A stretch of DNA of 64,000 nt from Metridium senile (Eukaryota; Cnidaria; Anthozoa; Actiniaria; Metridiidae). The translations under genes were made by a program, and so were the position numbers. A model generated the notes under the pieces. The model was not told the origin of the DNA, did no database searches, and worked only from the letters and a program-made list of their open reading frames with translations. Below are positions 43,321-56,171 of the stretch, piece after piece (the stretch's first letter is position 1; each line of letters starts with the position of its first letter). Where the stretch lies: assembly GCA_949775045.1 (NCBI GenBank), contig OX459100.1, forward strand, positions 11,044,331-11,108,330. The letters are read 5' to 3'.

Positions 43321-44400
43321 TATCTATGTATGGTATTGTTTAACTTACAAAATTACCCTGCATCCATTTAGTATGCCTAAAGGCGGGCGAGGCCTTCCTG
43401 TTAAAGTGTAATAATTAATTAAGTTTTCTGTATTAATGTAATGTATGCTAATTTATGCATCACGTGACTAGATACCTTGTGTAAGAATTATTACTTCAAC
43501 AAAGACACAGTTCATACTTACAGAACTTGTTGTGTAGTTTTATCTATTTAATACTTGTACACAGTACAATAGTACATGACAATTAATAAACAGACTACTG
43601 TTTATACCAGTATATGTTGGTCTGACCCACGGTTATTAAATTGTGTATGATTGTGATCATATCATTGAATTCCTGAAATTTTTAATTCTAGGGCTTCTAT
43701 AATTGCAATTTATACATTATAATTGCTTGATATTCTGCAACGATCACAATCATAAAAAGACTACTGTATCTTCATATTGATTTTATTTTTAGAGACAAAC
43801 CTTTAAATATTTGATGGGGGGTTGGTCATTTTTTCGGTGCAGGATATTTTTTTTTGCCATCGAGGCTTTGCAGGATAATTTTTTTCAATTTCTATTTTTT
43901 TCAAGCCCAGTGTCCTTGATATCTTTTTGGGAAATCCCACAACCCCCCTTCAACATGCAATTATCTAATGGTCTGTGCTTTTTTTAAATCTTTCCTATTA
44001 TTATCATATCACATTTACATATTATGTAAATTAGAGCTGGTTGTGCTCTGTGGGAATACATTGGTCAAAACGACTGTAAAAAAACAACATGATGAAGCAC
44101 AAATCTGACATTTTCATGGATAACTACTATACAGATCAGTTTATCAGTAGAGTAGATGACTTTCATTGCATATTTCTCAAAATGTAAACAAACAAAAAAG
44201 TGTAAGTAGATAGTAGCTAAATTGACTTTAACTGGCACATAGTCCGAAAAAGATAAATTTACAAAGATAAATTTACAGCTGTGGAAAAATGTCCATGCAT
44301 GCCTAGTCACCCACCGCTGTGTTCTGTAGATTTTGTGTTAATGATTCTTAATTTAGGGACTTCTTGTACTCAAGTCCACAACTGGAAATCAGGCAATGGA
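43321..44400. other. Intergenic region with no recognised gene
   Basis: AT-rich, without supported coding signal or a clear inverted-repeat element. Confidence 0.55.
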
Positions 44401-44606
<206 letters not shown>

Positions 44607-44879
44607 GTTGTGTGTATAGAGAATAATACATGGGCAAACAGAGATATGGAATTTTTTATGCAAAACTGATATTTTCATATGTAAAATTATTGCATTTTTA
44701 AAATGTATTCAAATTCTCAGTGGCAGAAAACTCTTTAAACCACTGTTAGTTTTTTAAATAAATATATGCCGGTATACATATAAATGTCACAGTATTTTAC
44801 TTATTATTTTAAAAATATAATAATAGATATTTTATCAATGGGGTGCTTCATTCCATTCCACCAAAATGGTGAATACTAA

Positions 44880-45600
44880 TTAAGAATTATCAAGTTGCCT
44901 CTCTCAAATTTATTAAAACCATTAGTTCGTCATTTTTCCTCCGCATTAAAGATGAACAGGTTCCCCTGGTAAAGATCACATCGAAACACGTTTATTGGTC
45001 TTTTATTTCTCGTCGATGTACCCCTCCCTCTGCAAAAACAATTTATGAAAACAACTTTAAGCTTGATATTGATTGGCGCGAAGTATATACCCTACCTGCC
45101 AAGTGTTGCCTTGACACCAAAACCCGAGAGTTTCAATTTAAAGTTTTGCATCGCATTGTATTCACTAAGAAACTATTGTACAAAATTGGAAAGTCTGACT
45201 CTCCTCTCTGCTCCTTTTGCGGCAATCACGATGAAACCATGGAACACCTGTTTACTGAATGTGTAGAAGTTATTACCTTCTGGAATTCGTTACTAGAATG
45301 GCTAATGACTTATAACATAATATTAGAAGACTTAAATGAAATGGACATTATTCTTGGTGCTTACACACTAAATGATGACAAAATTTTAATAAATCATATT
45401 TTAATATTAGCTAAGTACCTCATTTATAAATGCAGCATAAAGAATATACTCCGTTCACTTTCCTCTTTCTTACCTAAAATTAAATATACTTATGACTTAG
45501 AATTTAGGATAGCTAAAAATAGAAACAAGTTATCATACCATTACAATAAATGGAACAAACTCCTTCCTAATATTTATAAAAGTTAAACGCACTAACAAAA
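44880..45600 (+). mobile_element. 5'-truncated L1/Tx1-like non-LTR retrotransposon, polymerase C terminus
   Basis: The frame can be followed from about 44885 (YQVASLKFIKTIS) through KTIYENNFKLDIDWREVY to FQFKVLHRIVFTKKLLYKI. It then reaches CSFCGNHDETMEHLFTEC, the zf-RVT type zinc-binding motif that follows reverse transcriptase in L1/Tx1-like elements. The stop is at 45586. The 5' part, including the catalytic domain, is missing, so it is inactive. Confidence 0.85.
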
Positions 45601-45724
45601 TGAAAATATATACATGTACGTAAGATAGATATATGCATGCATATGTGTTCTTACACGTATGCAGGTGTAGATGTACTCATGTATTTATTTATGCCTATTT
45701 ATATTTTACTTCCTTCCCCTGTAA

Positions 45725-45772
45725 ATGTAATGTAATGTAGAGTAGTGTAATGCAGTGTAATGTAATGTAATG
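45725..45772. repeat. (TGTAA)n pentanucleotide tail
   Basis: About nine TGTAA/TGTAG units downstream of the truncated retrotransposon, possibly its 3' tail. Confidence 0.75.
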
Positions 45773-46027
45773 TTATTCAGTGTAAGTATCTATATTATCT
45801 ATTTATGTAAATTGTTTGAAATTGTTCAATAACAAAAAAAATAATAATAGATATTTTAAAAAAAATAGAACTTTTCAAAACTTGTTATTTGTAGTCCAAC
45901 GCTCCGCGAGTCCCTCCATTCCAGTTCAAATTTTCCTAGCGTAAACCAACAACAGTGATTGACACTCTCCAAGCACTTATTCTATTGTTCAAAAACCACA
46001 CGTCGCTCGCGTCTAACTTGTAGAGCA

Positions 46028-48307
46028 ATGGATGTGTACGATAAAAGTTCTCCTATGAACGATATTCTTGTTCGAGGAGAAGAGGCAAGACGCAGAAGGT
46101 CGAAAAAGCGACGAATTCAACCGGACGAAGAAGCCGTTGGCTCGAGCGTGCGATTGCGAAGAGATCACGAATCAATCTCAGAGGTAACGACCATAATTTC
46201 AAACACTTTGCTTATAATCGGGTTGTAAACTTAAAATTACTTTGCTGAAAGTCCGGAAAAGAGAAAAAATGTTGAAGGTAAATAGCCTAGTATAGTATGC
46301 GTGGAAATGCTTTGCAATATTTCCGACCTTTTTTAGTTAGAGTGTATTAGAGTTTCAGAGGAGATGGAATGACTGTTGGGAAAACTCAGTTTCACTTTCC
46401 CATCGGCCACTCATTAAAATGCAACGAATTTCCAAAAACACCTAACTATTGTTCCCCCAAATTAAACCATTATATCCTTAGAGAGCCAGAGAAAAGGGTT
46501 TTAAGTATAAACGGATAAAAATGTTGAGAGTTTTTCCAAGTTTTTTTTTCACTCGGAAATTGGTTTCTGAAAACAACTAGGACACGTTGTCGACAAGCGA
46601 TTATCGGCAAAACCTTTAAAGTATTAAAACATTCGCTTTCTTTTTCTGTTTAAATCACAATTGTTAGCTTATATGTCTACTTTGAATTTGAATTGTTGGA
46701 CATCGTATTTTCTTGAGAAATTGGTATTTAGAGTTAATATATAAAAGATAAAAGTTTTATTCCAAATTACAATATGCGGTCCCCTATGAAGATTGATTGA
46801 TTGATTTCTTGCTTGTGGTAATTTTGTTTTGTGATAGCACTTCAATGATAATATTGAAAATGAAATTTCACTTAATATTATTAAAGGACAATGTCAAACA
46901 TTATTATTTTTACTATCTGCACTTATAGTTTGTAAGTTAATATTCATTGTTAATGTTTCAATAAACTTGTAACTGGAAAGAGAAAACAAGTGCTATTCAA
47001 GAACGAAAATGACTTTTTTTTTAAATTATTAATATAATAAAGCCTATTTTAAAAGTTGATTTAAGGCCATACACTGTTTGTAGGGTTATCTTAAGCTTTC
47101 GTCGGGCATTGACATCATCAGAAGAGCTAGTGAAATGATTTGTTCAGGGGCGGACGGAGGGGGGGTGAACTGGGTGACTTTTCACCCCCCTCTTTTGCAG
47201 TAAAGTCCCGTTTTAGCAAAGAAAAGCGGGCACATTACGATCTTTGCGCTCTTGTGTCTGCCGTTATCCGCCAAAAGGATTTCAAAGTTCACCCCCCTTG
47301 TCAAATTTCTGGATCCGCCCCTGTTGTTATAATTATATACAATCTGAAGGACAACTTCAATATTCTTCAATTATGCTTATGCTCTTCTCTTGTTATTTCA
47401 GCATGGACGTGAACCGTATGTTAACTGCTTCAAAGAGATGATCTCATATCCCTGCAAAAAGGAACTATCAAGGCTAGAAAAGTTCACCATTTTTTCTGCT
47501 GTAACCATCTATCTTCCAATAAGTTTGTTTCTAATGTTACTTCCAGTACAAGCATGTATGACAAATGGAAGAATAACACACAAACAGTGCACAATCGCAC
47601 AAGGATTTTATAGAATCTCAGGAGTTCAAGTGTTAACCATAGGATTTCTCTATGTCATCTTTAGCCGAGCAACCGGTAGAGTATCATCACATAATATTAT
47701 TCTGGGAACTGTGCTATCACGGACTTTGTATGCTGCATCAGCCTTGTATCTTCTCTACGTACGCCATTATATTTCTGTGATAAATTTGTACATTGGGCTA
47801 GCCACAGATTTGAGTGTTTCACTGGCAACATTAGGCATCTGGGCCTCACAACCTGGGGATAAGAGGTATTTCCAAAGCATCTGGGAGCTCATCAGGCCGT
47901 CAAATGTTTCTATTCATAAGTCATCTTTTGTCGTCCAGGTACTTGGCTATCTTCAAACTATCCTAGGGCTCTTATCCTTAGTATGTCCCACTGCAGCAAC
48001 TCATATGCTTCATTTCAAATCTAAGGAGCTCAACAGTTTTACCATGGGAACTGTATGCCTTGGCTTTTTGTCTTCAGCAGCTGTGGGGTTCATTAATGTA
48101 TTGTCTGGTGGGGCCGATAGCAGGTCTTTCAACCTTGCAACAGTTTTTTACAGGCTGATTTTTACAATGCCTTTCATAGCTTTCCTTGGAGCTCTGAGAG
48201 AGATTCCGTTTGGATTAGCTTTGTATTATATTAGCATAGATGGAATCTTTGCTTTAGCTGTTTTTGTCACTCTGTTAATTGAATCCAAGAAAGTTAAAAA
48301 GCTATAG
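46028..48307 (+). CDS. Multi-pass membrane protein of unknown family, tandem copy 2
   Basis: Exon 1 is 46028-46183 (start MDVYDKSSPM, rich in Arg/Lys: ARRRRSKKRR). Exon 2 is 47402-48307, entered at HGREPYVNCF; the splice phase matches copy 1. The product is 353 residues. The two exon structures and roughly 30% visible identity show that the genes are tandem duplicates. The hydrophobic part is itself a repeat: LGTVLSRTLYAASALYLLYV in the first half aligns with LATVFYRLIFTMPFIAFLGA in the second. The basic N terminus suggests that it faces the cytosol. The C terminus KKVKKL resembles a KKXX-like retrieval signal only loosely. The family is not recognised. Confidence 0.83.
47145..47323. mobile_element. 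MITE with CAGGGGCGGA ends
   Basis: CAGGGGCGGACGGAGGGGGG and TTCTGGATCCGCCCCTG form the ends, with GTGAAC and GTTCACCCCCC also inverted. It is in the intron of membrane gene copy 2. A decayed relative is at about 62630-62725. Confidence 0.75.
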
Positions 48308-48414
48308 AACATTGAGGTAAATCTTCAATTGTGTTGCTAATTTAATGGCTACAGTTTTTCATCCTCATGGCTCTTTATAAGCACGTACATTTTTGTTAAA
48401 ATGAATTTTGGTAA

Positions 48415-48425
48415 AATAATAAATA
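48415..48425 (+). terminator. Polyadenylation signal of membrane gene copy 2
   Basis: AATAATAAATAAA contains AATAAA about 110 bp after the stop codon, a suitable position for a short 3' UTR. Confidence 0.5.
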
Positions 48426-48518
48426 AAAAGATTTGAGTAATGCAGTTTATATTTTTGAATAAAAATATGTTTAAAACTTTGTTTAAAAGTTGTTGCATCA
48501 ATGTCATTTTTGGTAATT

Positions 48519-48657
48519 ATAGGTGAGCGTAGTACGGTAGTGTTTACAAGTGTTGGTATTGTGATGCTAATTTGCCAACCATTTTCACAATAGATTTGTT
48601 AATTTTCTTTGCTCTAATAACAATGGTTGGTTGGCAAAATCATAACAAAATATGTCA
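48519..48657. mobile_element. ATAGGTG-family MITE, copy 4
   Basis: Starts ATAGGTGAGCGTAGTACGG and continues with GTTTACAAGTGTTGGTATTG and GGTTGGTTGGCAAAA. The right terminal motif is decayed. Confidence 0.7.
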
Positions 48658-49266
48658 ATTAATGAGCAATGCATTAGAGAACTTTAGACTCAAGTACAAG
48701 TATGAGTGTTAGTGTGCATGCATGCAACAGACCATGACAATATCATGCTATTTTGAAAAAACATGTTGTCATCACTTTGAGGATGACGGGTTTTGCATGA
48801 GGTGTTTCATCCAGAACTCTTGGTCTTTTATGTCTTAAAAACATTTGAGGATTTTTAGGCAATCTTCAACTAACACCTCCCCTCTATACACACACACTCA
48901 CTTCAAAAACTGTTCCGCCAATTTTCAAGTTCAGTCATTGCAATGGAATATGATAAAAATGTAATATAGGAATAGAAAAAAAAATGAAGAGGAAAAATCA
49001 AGTTTAGCAAAGGATTATTTGTAAGCTATTTTTAGTCCACACTCCAGGAGTCCCTACGTTCCCATCTAAATCAAAACACTTTAATATGTGCAAGGAGCCA
49101 CTTCAAGGAAGGTAGTCCCCAACCCCCATCCCTGAGACAAAGATGTCACAAATCCGAATCCCAGAGTTACGATGGCCGAGAAGGGCCTCACATATAGCTT
49201 GTATATTGTTTTCAATGAAATTATACACTAAGAATAAAATAACTATGTATTACTTATTTTACTTTA

Positions 49267-49345
49267 AACATTATATCATGACCCTGAATGCATTTCGGTC
49301 TCGCAATGCACTATTCAGTATGCAGTATGCAGTATTCTAAGTTTT
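49267..49345. mobile_element. Half copy of the 31638-31755 element
   Basis: GGTCTCGCAATGCACTATTC...CAGTATTCTAAGTTTTTT matches the right arm of that element; the left arm is barely traceable. Confidence 0.55.
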
Positions 49346-49390
49346 TTGAACTGGCTGTATATTTTCTTTGTATTTTGATTATTGGATAAA

Positions 49391-49433
49391 TCCATGGATA
49401 ATAAAAACACTGGAGTGTTTTTATTATCCATGA
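49391..49433. repeat. 43-bp perfect-type hairpin
   Basis: TCATGGATAATAAAAACACT-like arms (CCATGGATAATAAAAACACT and AGTGTTTTTATTATCCATG) with almost no loop. Confidence 0.85.
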
Positions 49434-49984
49434 TAAATCACAGGTAGCCGAAGCTTGCTGTTAGTATAGTGTTCAGTTACTAGCAAAAAGTAAGATGGGC
49501 TAAATTTCGCTACCTCTTGGCCACCTTTGTCTTAGTGCTACAAGTATGCCATTTTATTTTGTCTGTTTTTACTAGTATTTGACACAGAAAGAAATCTTAA
49601 AAGTTATTCAGCCGGATTCAGTGATAATTGTTAAATCCCTTCCCCCACTTCAAAATGGGATATGATAAAAAAATAGAATATTATTTGGGAAATAAAAGAA
49701 GTGAAGAAGTTTTAAAACTAATTCATACGTCCAACTTGTAAATACAAAAATAAATATGTGGGATATATAATAAAGGATGCGTGAGTTTTTTTTCTGTCTT
49801 TTCATATACTTTGGCTACATACCCTAGTCACATATCACCCTTGTGCGGCTAATACAATTAGCCTGCTTAATATGTAGAACTAATCTTCTAGAAAACAGAA
49901 AAAAATACTTTCGTGTGGTACCATATTTGTGCGAAATATAAATCGGAAAATCTTTCCATTCACTAGCGTTTTCCATATTATTTC

Positions 49985-50075
49985 CGGGAAATCATGGACG
50001 TCATTTCCGGTTTTTCCCCGCTCATTTTGCGAATTCCAAACGCGTGCGCGCCCGCGGAAGCCATCCGTCGACCAG
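49985..50075 (+). promoter_or_regulatory. CpG-rich promoter-like block
   Basis: Contains TGGACGTCATTTCCGG (CRE half-site plus an ETS-like TTCCGG) and CGCGTGCGCGCCCGCGG, unusual in this AT-rich window. It lies about 350 bp before the candidate exon at 50386. Functional status is inferred only. Confidence 0.4.
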
Positions 50076-50385
50076 AGCTGCGAAGGAGAAACAACATTTC
50101 AAAGATTTCAAACAACAAAAAAAACTAAACAAGTTCTAGAAATAATCTTTTAAAGTTTTTACTGTACGGAGTGAACATAATTGCCAACTTTTAAGGACTA
50201 AGAAGAGAAAAAAACGCAGAAATTCTAAAACAGAGATGCCCGAAAAGTGGACGATTTCAACCAGCCGTCGAAGTTTTCATAGTTCTATATGTGTCAAGTT
50301 TTTGTGTCTAGGTTGTAACATTTTGTAACACTAATTTTACATTTTACCTTTTGAATAATATTATGAGTATATTGAGCTTGGTGAA

Positions 50386-50510
50386 ATGATGAAAAAGATG
50401 CCGTTCAAATTCACTCAATTACTTCAAAAGAAGGAAGAATTTTCATTTTTTTGTAAAGTCAATTTGTATTCTTTATATGAAGACGAGAAGGAAATGAGAC
50501 CAAAACGTCG
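50386..50510 (+). CDS. Possible first coding exon of an unidentified gene
   Basis: ATG at 50386 opens MMKKMPFKFTQLLQKKEEF, 41 codons plus two bases, ending CCAAAACGTCG before a consensus donor GTAAGT at 50511. I cannot find a convincing second exon before the AIRIM gene at 51754, and I do not recognise the sequence. It could be an exon of a fast-evolving gene, an untranslated or non-coding RNA exon, or chance. Confidence 0.35.
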
Positions 50511-50552
50511 GTAAGTAACATTATTTTTTATCATTTATTGCATTTACTGTTT

Positions 50553-50718
50553 TATAGGAAGCGGTCATTATTTATGGTGGGGTAGGGGGTTAGGGTGATT
50601 TTTTCAGTTGTCAAGGAAAATTAGTAACCCTTCCTGCAGAAGCCTTGAAATATCCATAACCCCTCTTTACAATCACCCACCCTCTACCCCCACCATAAAT
50701 AATGACCGCTCCTTTATA
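50553..50718. mobile_element. Palindromic element
   Basis: TATAGGAAGCGGTCATTATT...ATGGTGGGG is inverted to CCCCACCATAAATAATGACC...CTTTATA, with TATA at the outer ends. Confidence 0.8.
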
Positions 50719-51651
50719 ATTGCTTTTTTTTAACAGTAGGTAACACTCCCGGGGATCGACTCGAGGGTTGAACATGCTTGTTGTATCTCTTTGGGGTAAA
50801 AATTAGCGTTCTGGTATCTTGTAAAAAGATGAAATTTGTATTTGGACATTTCTTGGTACCTTTATAGGGTATCTAAAAAGGAAATTCCCTATTTCAGCAC
50901 TTTTATCCTTTTATTAATTTTTTTATCAATAATAATAATAATTTATTTCTTCAGCGCATTCCATAATATCTCAATGCTCTTACAAATACCAATTACAGAA
51001 AAGAAAAAAAAAAGATTTTAAGACACTGTTCAAATAAATATGTTTTTAGCTTCTTTTTGTGTAGTATCTTTTAGAGGTGTTTTTCTTTTAAGTCACCACC
51101 TCTTTGATACGGCGCATAATTCATCATTTATACAACGAAGTAGTAACACTCTCTTTTTAACCACTATTTTTACAGCAAGTAACAATATATTTTATACGGT
51201 GTTTAAATTTCAAATTTATATATACCGTAAGCGAAGACTCTATTTTCTATGCATAATCGTAGTTATAATATTTGTATTCTTTGTACCTTCACTTAGCACT
51301 GTCAAAGAAATTAAATAAGAAAAAACCATAAAAAGCGAAAAAACTGTATCCTTAAAATTTAATAAAAATAGAAATGGGAAAAGAATTTGGTAGATAAAGA
51401 GTATAAAGAGTTCGAACTTTTATTAAATGGCTAGCTAGTCAAAAGACCAAGGAGGGAGATGAAAACCAGCCCCTCATTTTACAGGCTGTCGAGAACGATT
51501 TGAGACAATAAGAACAACTACAAAAACCGTCTAAACACAATTTTTAAAGACGTTTTGTTATTTTTATTCATTTGTAAAAAGAACAATATTTTTTGGGTTA
51601 CCTGTGAGGTGTCCATTTGTGTGTCTTTGGGCACCCTGTGTTTTTATTTTC

Positions 51652-51662
51652 AAGATGGCGGA
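51652..51662 (+). promoter_or_regulatory. YY1-like site in the AIRIM promoter
   Basis: AAGATGGCGGA lies 92 bp before the chosen start codon. In animals this motif is typical just downstream of transcription starts of housekeeping genes. Its ATG (51655) would open a short upstream frame (MADGLKVSG...) that ends before 51754. Confidence 0.5.
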
Positions 51663-51753
51663 CGGGTTGAAAGTTTCTGGTCGTGAACGGAACGCTCAAA
51701 AAGGATTTCTAACTGTATAATTTGAACGATTTACCCGTGTTTGGGGTTATGAG

Positions 51754-54700
51754 ATGGATGGACAAAGCTTATGCTACAAGAAACTCAAAAAAGTTTACCA
51801 ATCTTTGGAAGAACAAAGAAAGAGAGTTGAAGAATCACACTCTAATTCTCTGACTTATACAAACTCCCTATCCAATTTACTTGAGCAACTGGCAGCTTGT
51901 GAAAAGGTTTCATTTAGCAGGGAGCCACTGGTGGAGTTTGAGAACCTGGAGGAAAAATTAAAGTACAAAATCATGAAAGCGAGTGAGTCTGTTATGCTGA
52001 AACTCCACAATGAACTGTAAGTAACTTTCTTCCTAGAGTTAATGTTGTTTTAACGGTAGTATTGTTTATGTTGATTGGAAATGATATTTCTAAGAGAAAA
52101 CTCTATAATTTTTCAGTTTATTTGGACCATAGGCATTACTTTATTGATCTATTCTCTATTTTTACTTAGCTCTATAACTTGTTGTAATTAAGTTAATTGA
52201 AAATGAATGAGTACATTACAACAATAAAGCAATGAACTGTAGTACATAATGATAAAAATAATATAAACTTTATTCACAGATCTATCCTTAAGGATATTTG
52301 CAACAAAGTTTCAGAATATAGCAGAAGTTCTTTTGAAGTTTACACACAGCACGCCTTGAAAGGTATTGTCCATTGATTTAATAGTGTATATATACCTAAT
52401 TAAAAAAAGCTTGAAGTGGCGAACGGCGATTGGTGATTGGCAATTGCACGACCAAAAGGAACTGTTGGTAATATGAATTTCTTTCTAAATTACCCAAACA
52501 ATGCCTCCACTGTTCAGCGATGACCTAAGATGGGTGTCTCAAAGGTTTCGCTGAACGGTGGAGGGATTGTTTGGGTAATTTAAAAAGGAATAAGAAGACA
52601 TTTGTATTATCCACAGTTCCTTTTGGTCGTGCAATCTCCAATCGCCGTTCGCCCCTTCAACCTTTTTTGAATTAGGTGTATACTTGAATGAATGATTTCT
52701 TTATTATGATACTTTATAACTATTTCTGGTTCTATTTCATATATTTGCATACTACATAACTGTAAGTAAGTGACTTATTTAAAGAGGGTGACACATGACA
52801 GCTTGCACCATTGACTCTGTGGCCCTATATCTAAAACTAATTTAATCACATAAATGATAGCAAATATTTAATTATTCACCGAAGGCAAAGTGAGTATCGG
52901 CGAATAATAAACGACAAAGAGTATAAGTTATTTTCAAGATTATGTTCTTCACTGAAGTATTCTCTTCTTATTTCAGGAAATTTATCTGTTGAAAACACTG
53001 TACACGGCACTCCAACTTGTCCATCAATTGCAGAACTATTAGAGTGGTTGACAGACTTAGATAAAGCATATTGGGAATTGTATCCACATATGAGATCAAC
53101 AAATTTTATACCCTTTAAAAGAGTCCCGGGGGGGGGGGGGGCCCTTACAAAAGTTGGTGGGGGTCCTCGTCATCCCTTTTAGGATTTGAAATCAGTGTTT
53201 TGGTCCCACTTAGGGTGATAATGACGAGAATGCCCACCAGCTGAGTTTTGTGGTATAAGATCAACAACAATGCTTCTTTTCAAAGATTGATTTTAATTTT
53301 AAACCCCTTTCCAGTCCCTCTTAGGGGTGAAATTTCATCACTGCCACGCCCATCATCTCAAAATACAGGTCCCTTTTAGGAGTCATTTTCAGAATTTTCA
53401 ACAAGTACCCCCGCCCACTTTTATAAGGGAGTATCCCCCCCCCCCCCGGGAAATGAGTGTCCTTTTTAATTCCTTTATAACTGAGAGAAGGAGATACCAT
53501 GCAGCTTTTTGATTGCTCATGTGTGATGGTTGCCTAGAAACATATTCATTTCCACCACAACTAGGACACATACAACATCTAGTTCTGCTATTAAATGTTG
53601 TGTGTGGTTTGATATGTAACAGAACTACATGTACAGTTGCAAACACATGTCTGTGTTATCCACAAGTAATGTCCGATGTTAAAACTCCAGAAAAGAATAA
53701 TTAAGAGGAAAAGCTTTGTAATAATTAACTAATATTATAACTTTTATGGGAAGATTTTTTCCCCTGGGGGGAGGGGGTACTCACTAGGCTTTAGTTCTTG
53801 AGCTATCTTAAGTATGGTATACATTTCACCTAGATAGTCTGATTTCAAGTTAAGCACCATTTATATAAGAACCTGTTCAGGCTGACTTGGAAAAATCTAG
53901 GTTCTCATACGCGGGGTTTTACTGTAGTACAGTGGTGCCGGATAGGTAACGTGAAATTGGAATATTGGGTCAGGGTGTTAGACCTCTGGTAGTACACCTC
54001 TCACCTTCCCTGGGATATGCTTTATTGAGCCTTAACCTATCTACATAGATATGAACAAAAACTAGAGATACTAGAGAATGTAAATTATGAGGAACCTTTA
54101 GCATCACAAGCTGTATTACGATCATGGAGATCGGTAGTACCCAAAAAGAAACACGAAAGTAAGTAATGATTTATTTTTAGGGGAAAAACTCTACGAAAAT
54201 TATATATATAATGATAGTTTGAACTTTTAGGATGTTAAAGTCTTTATCACTTCTGGCCAAATGATGTATTAAAATAGAATCCTTGTGAGTAATAGAAGCG
54301 ATATTTGGTGGAAAATTTGTTTTAGGATTTATTCCTGCCATGTAATTGACAGACGAATTCGCATTTGCACATGACTCTTTTTTTACATAAAAACAATTGA
54401 GTAAAAAACTGCAAAATTGCCTGAATATCTTTTTTATAATGTATATTTTCAGAAAAAAAGGAATTGGCCAGGGGGATAAGGCATTTAAGCCCTGGTCAAA
54501 CTATCTACTATTCTTAAAGGTGCTGTTACACTGCAATTTTCTTAGCAACTTGTCTCGCTGTGTTTGAAAATGTCGTGTTGCAAGTTGCTGAATTCCGTTG
54601 AGAATAGTTGAACTGAACTCGACTTTGTGCAATGCTGGCTGCAACAAGTCAAAATGCAAGACAGTCTTTGCTATACTGTGCAATTATTCAGAAGCTTGTG

Positions 54701-55326
54701 TCGCAAAAATTGCAGACTGTAGCAACGCCGAAATTGCAAGAAAAAAAATATTTCTCATCAACAAGCAATATTACCAATATGATGACCAAAAAAAAAATAT
54801 TCCTCTTTGAAACTCCCCACCCCTACCACCACTTTTCTAATGGTTGGTCCCTTAGACATTTATTCTTAGAAAAACAAAAAAACATTTTGCTCCAAAAAAA
54901 ATGTTGGATTAAAGTAATATAAAATGGTACTTCAAACAGTCGAACTTTGTAAAATTTGTTTTGTCTATCAAAGTTAAACAGTTTAGATTTGTTTTATACT
55001 CCTCATTGCATCACATCACTCGGCATCGCATCAAAGATCTTATTTTTTATATATTTTATTTTTAATAATATTTAAACTGGTTGCCCAATTCAGCATGGCT
55101 GGTTTAAATGGGGACCTGTATAATTAAATTTAACAATACAAGTATCGTGTTGCATTGCATCGAGCATCGCATCATATCACATTCGTTTTTGCTTGAGTAA
55201 AGTTATTTTACAGTCATATATGGAATAAGTACTCAGAAATATCTGATTTCCTTATGGAATTTTTTCTTTTTTCTGTTTGCAGAATTCATGGACCAAGTAA
55301 AAGTTTTCTTGGCTGACATTCAGTGA
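51754..55326 (+). CDS. AIRIM: AIRIM (C1orf109) homologue, AFG2-interacting ribosome maturation factor
   Basis: Five exons (51754-52016, 52280-52362, 52977-53079, 54049-54158, 55283-55326) join without frame breaks to 200 residues; human C1orf109 has 203. Recognisable pieces are SLSNLLEQLAACEKVSF (about 48-64; human has SLSNLAEQLQAA) and PSIAELLEWLTDLDKAYWEL (about 130-149; human SVADMLEWLQDIE). In human cells the protein works with the AFG2 AAA-ATPases (SPATA5, SPATA5L1) and CINP in late cytoplasmic 60S maturation, helping release RSL24D1. The sequence is helical with heptad-like stretches at residues 5-60. The exon 3 donor (GAATT|GTATCC) is weak but is required for the frame. The start chosen is the first in-frame ATG of the ORF, downstream of a YY1-like site. 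Introns 2 and 3 hold MITEs. Confidence 0.88.
52391..52681. mobile_element. Palindromic element in AIRIM intron 2
   Basis: TATACCTAATTAAAAAAAGC...GGCGAACGGCGATTGG is inverted at 52640-52681, with an inner CCAAACAATGCCTCCACTGT stem. Total about 290 bp and non-coding. Confidence 0.85.
53124..53451. mobile_element. G-run MITE in AIRIM intron 3
   Basis: CCCGGGGGGGGGGGG at the left and CCCCCCCCCCCGGG at the right, followed inward by CCCTTA and TAAGGG. The interior contains repeated CCCTTTTAGG strings. Comparable G-run ends occur near 40638 and 42259. Confidence 0.75.
54516..54740. mobile_element. Weak palindromic element in AIRIM intron 4
   Basis: GTTACACTGCAATTTTC...AGCAACTTG near the left and TTGCAGACTGTAGCAACGCC near the right are only partly inverted. 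The design resembles the element at 4529-4733. Confidence 0.4.
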
Positions 55327-56171
55327 GTCAAAAAGATGAAATGATGTAAAGAGAAGTCAGGTGGTACTGAAATGGTTCATGGGACACTGGCTTTAGTCTG
55401 TCATAGATCCTAAAACGTAACTTTACTTTAAGTTTTATTGGCAAAACTAGAAGAGTCTCCTGTATAGGCGATCTGGATCGCTTTACCTTTCAAAGACGCT
55501 CACTTCTATTTGCATGGCGATGTATTGCTTTCCTTGTTAACACAGTCTCCTGGTGTTCAAACTGCTCCTCTTGTAACAGCGTGCATGCAATCTTCCGCTT
55601 TTTTTTGTAACTGAAGGCATATTTAATACTTAACTATGCTTAAGGGAGTGTTTTACCTGTTAAAAAGAGTTTCCTTAAGCTCCACGAACTGCTCCTCCCT
55701 ATCAAAGAGATGCAAATGATTTTCACTTTTCCCATTGTGTTCTCTGGTAACAATTAGTCTTCTGCAGGTGATCATGACATAAAGAATTAATTGCAAATGT
55801 AATCCTCAAATATTAAAACGTTTTCGATTAATCTCTTGGTATTACGTTATTAGACAAGTAACAGGATGAGGATTCTCTTTATTAATAAAAAAGATATAAA
55901 TATGCGATCAATGATCAAGTAAGTTTTTATCTCTCCATTCACAAACGAAAGTCGACTTCATTATTTTGAATTATCATAAATTACGGATAATAAAACCAAT
56001 GATAATACACAATTTGTTTAGATTTTACGTTAGTGTAAATAATCCTTAGCTTATGCGTTTTTTTATTATGATTATTTTTGTATTTTCGTTGGTCCGTCTA
56101 CCCTTTTTCAGTCCAATCCAGTCCGTTCCAGTGTTCTTCACTGGAAAGGTCGATATCTTTAGAGTTATAAG
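55327..56171. other. Spacer between AIRIM and the SLC22 gene
   Basis: No coding signal or clear repeat element. It must hold the 3' UTR of AIRIM and the promoter of the transporter. CCAATCCAGTCCGTTCCAG is a short direct repeat near 56113. Confidence 0.5.
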
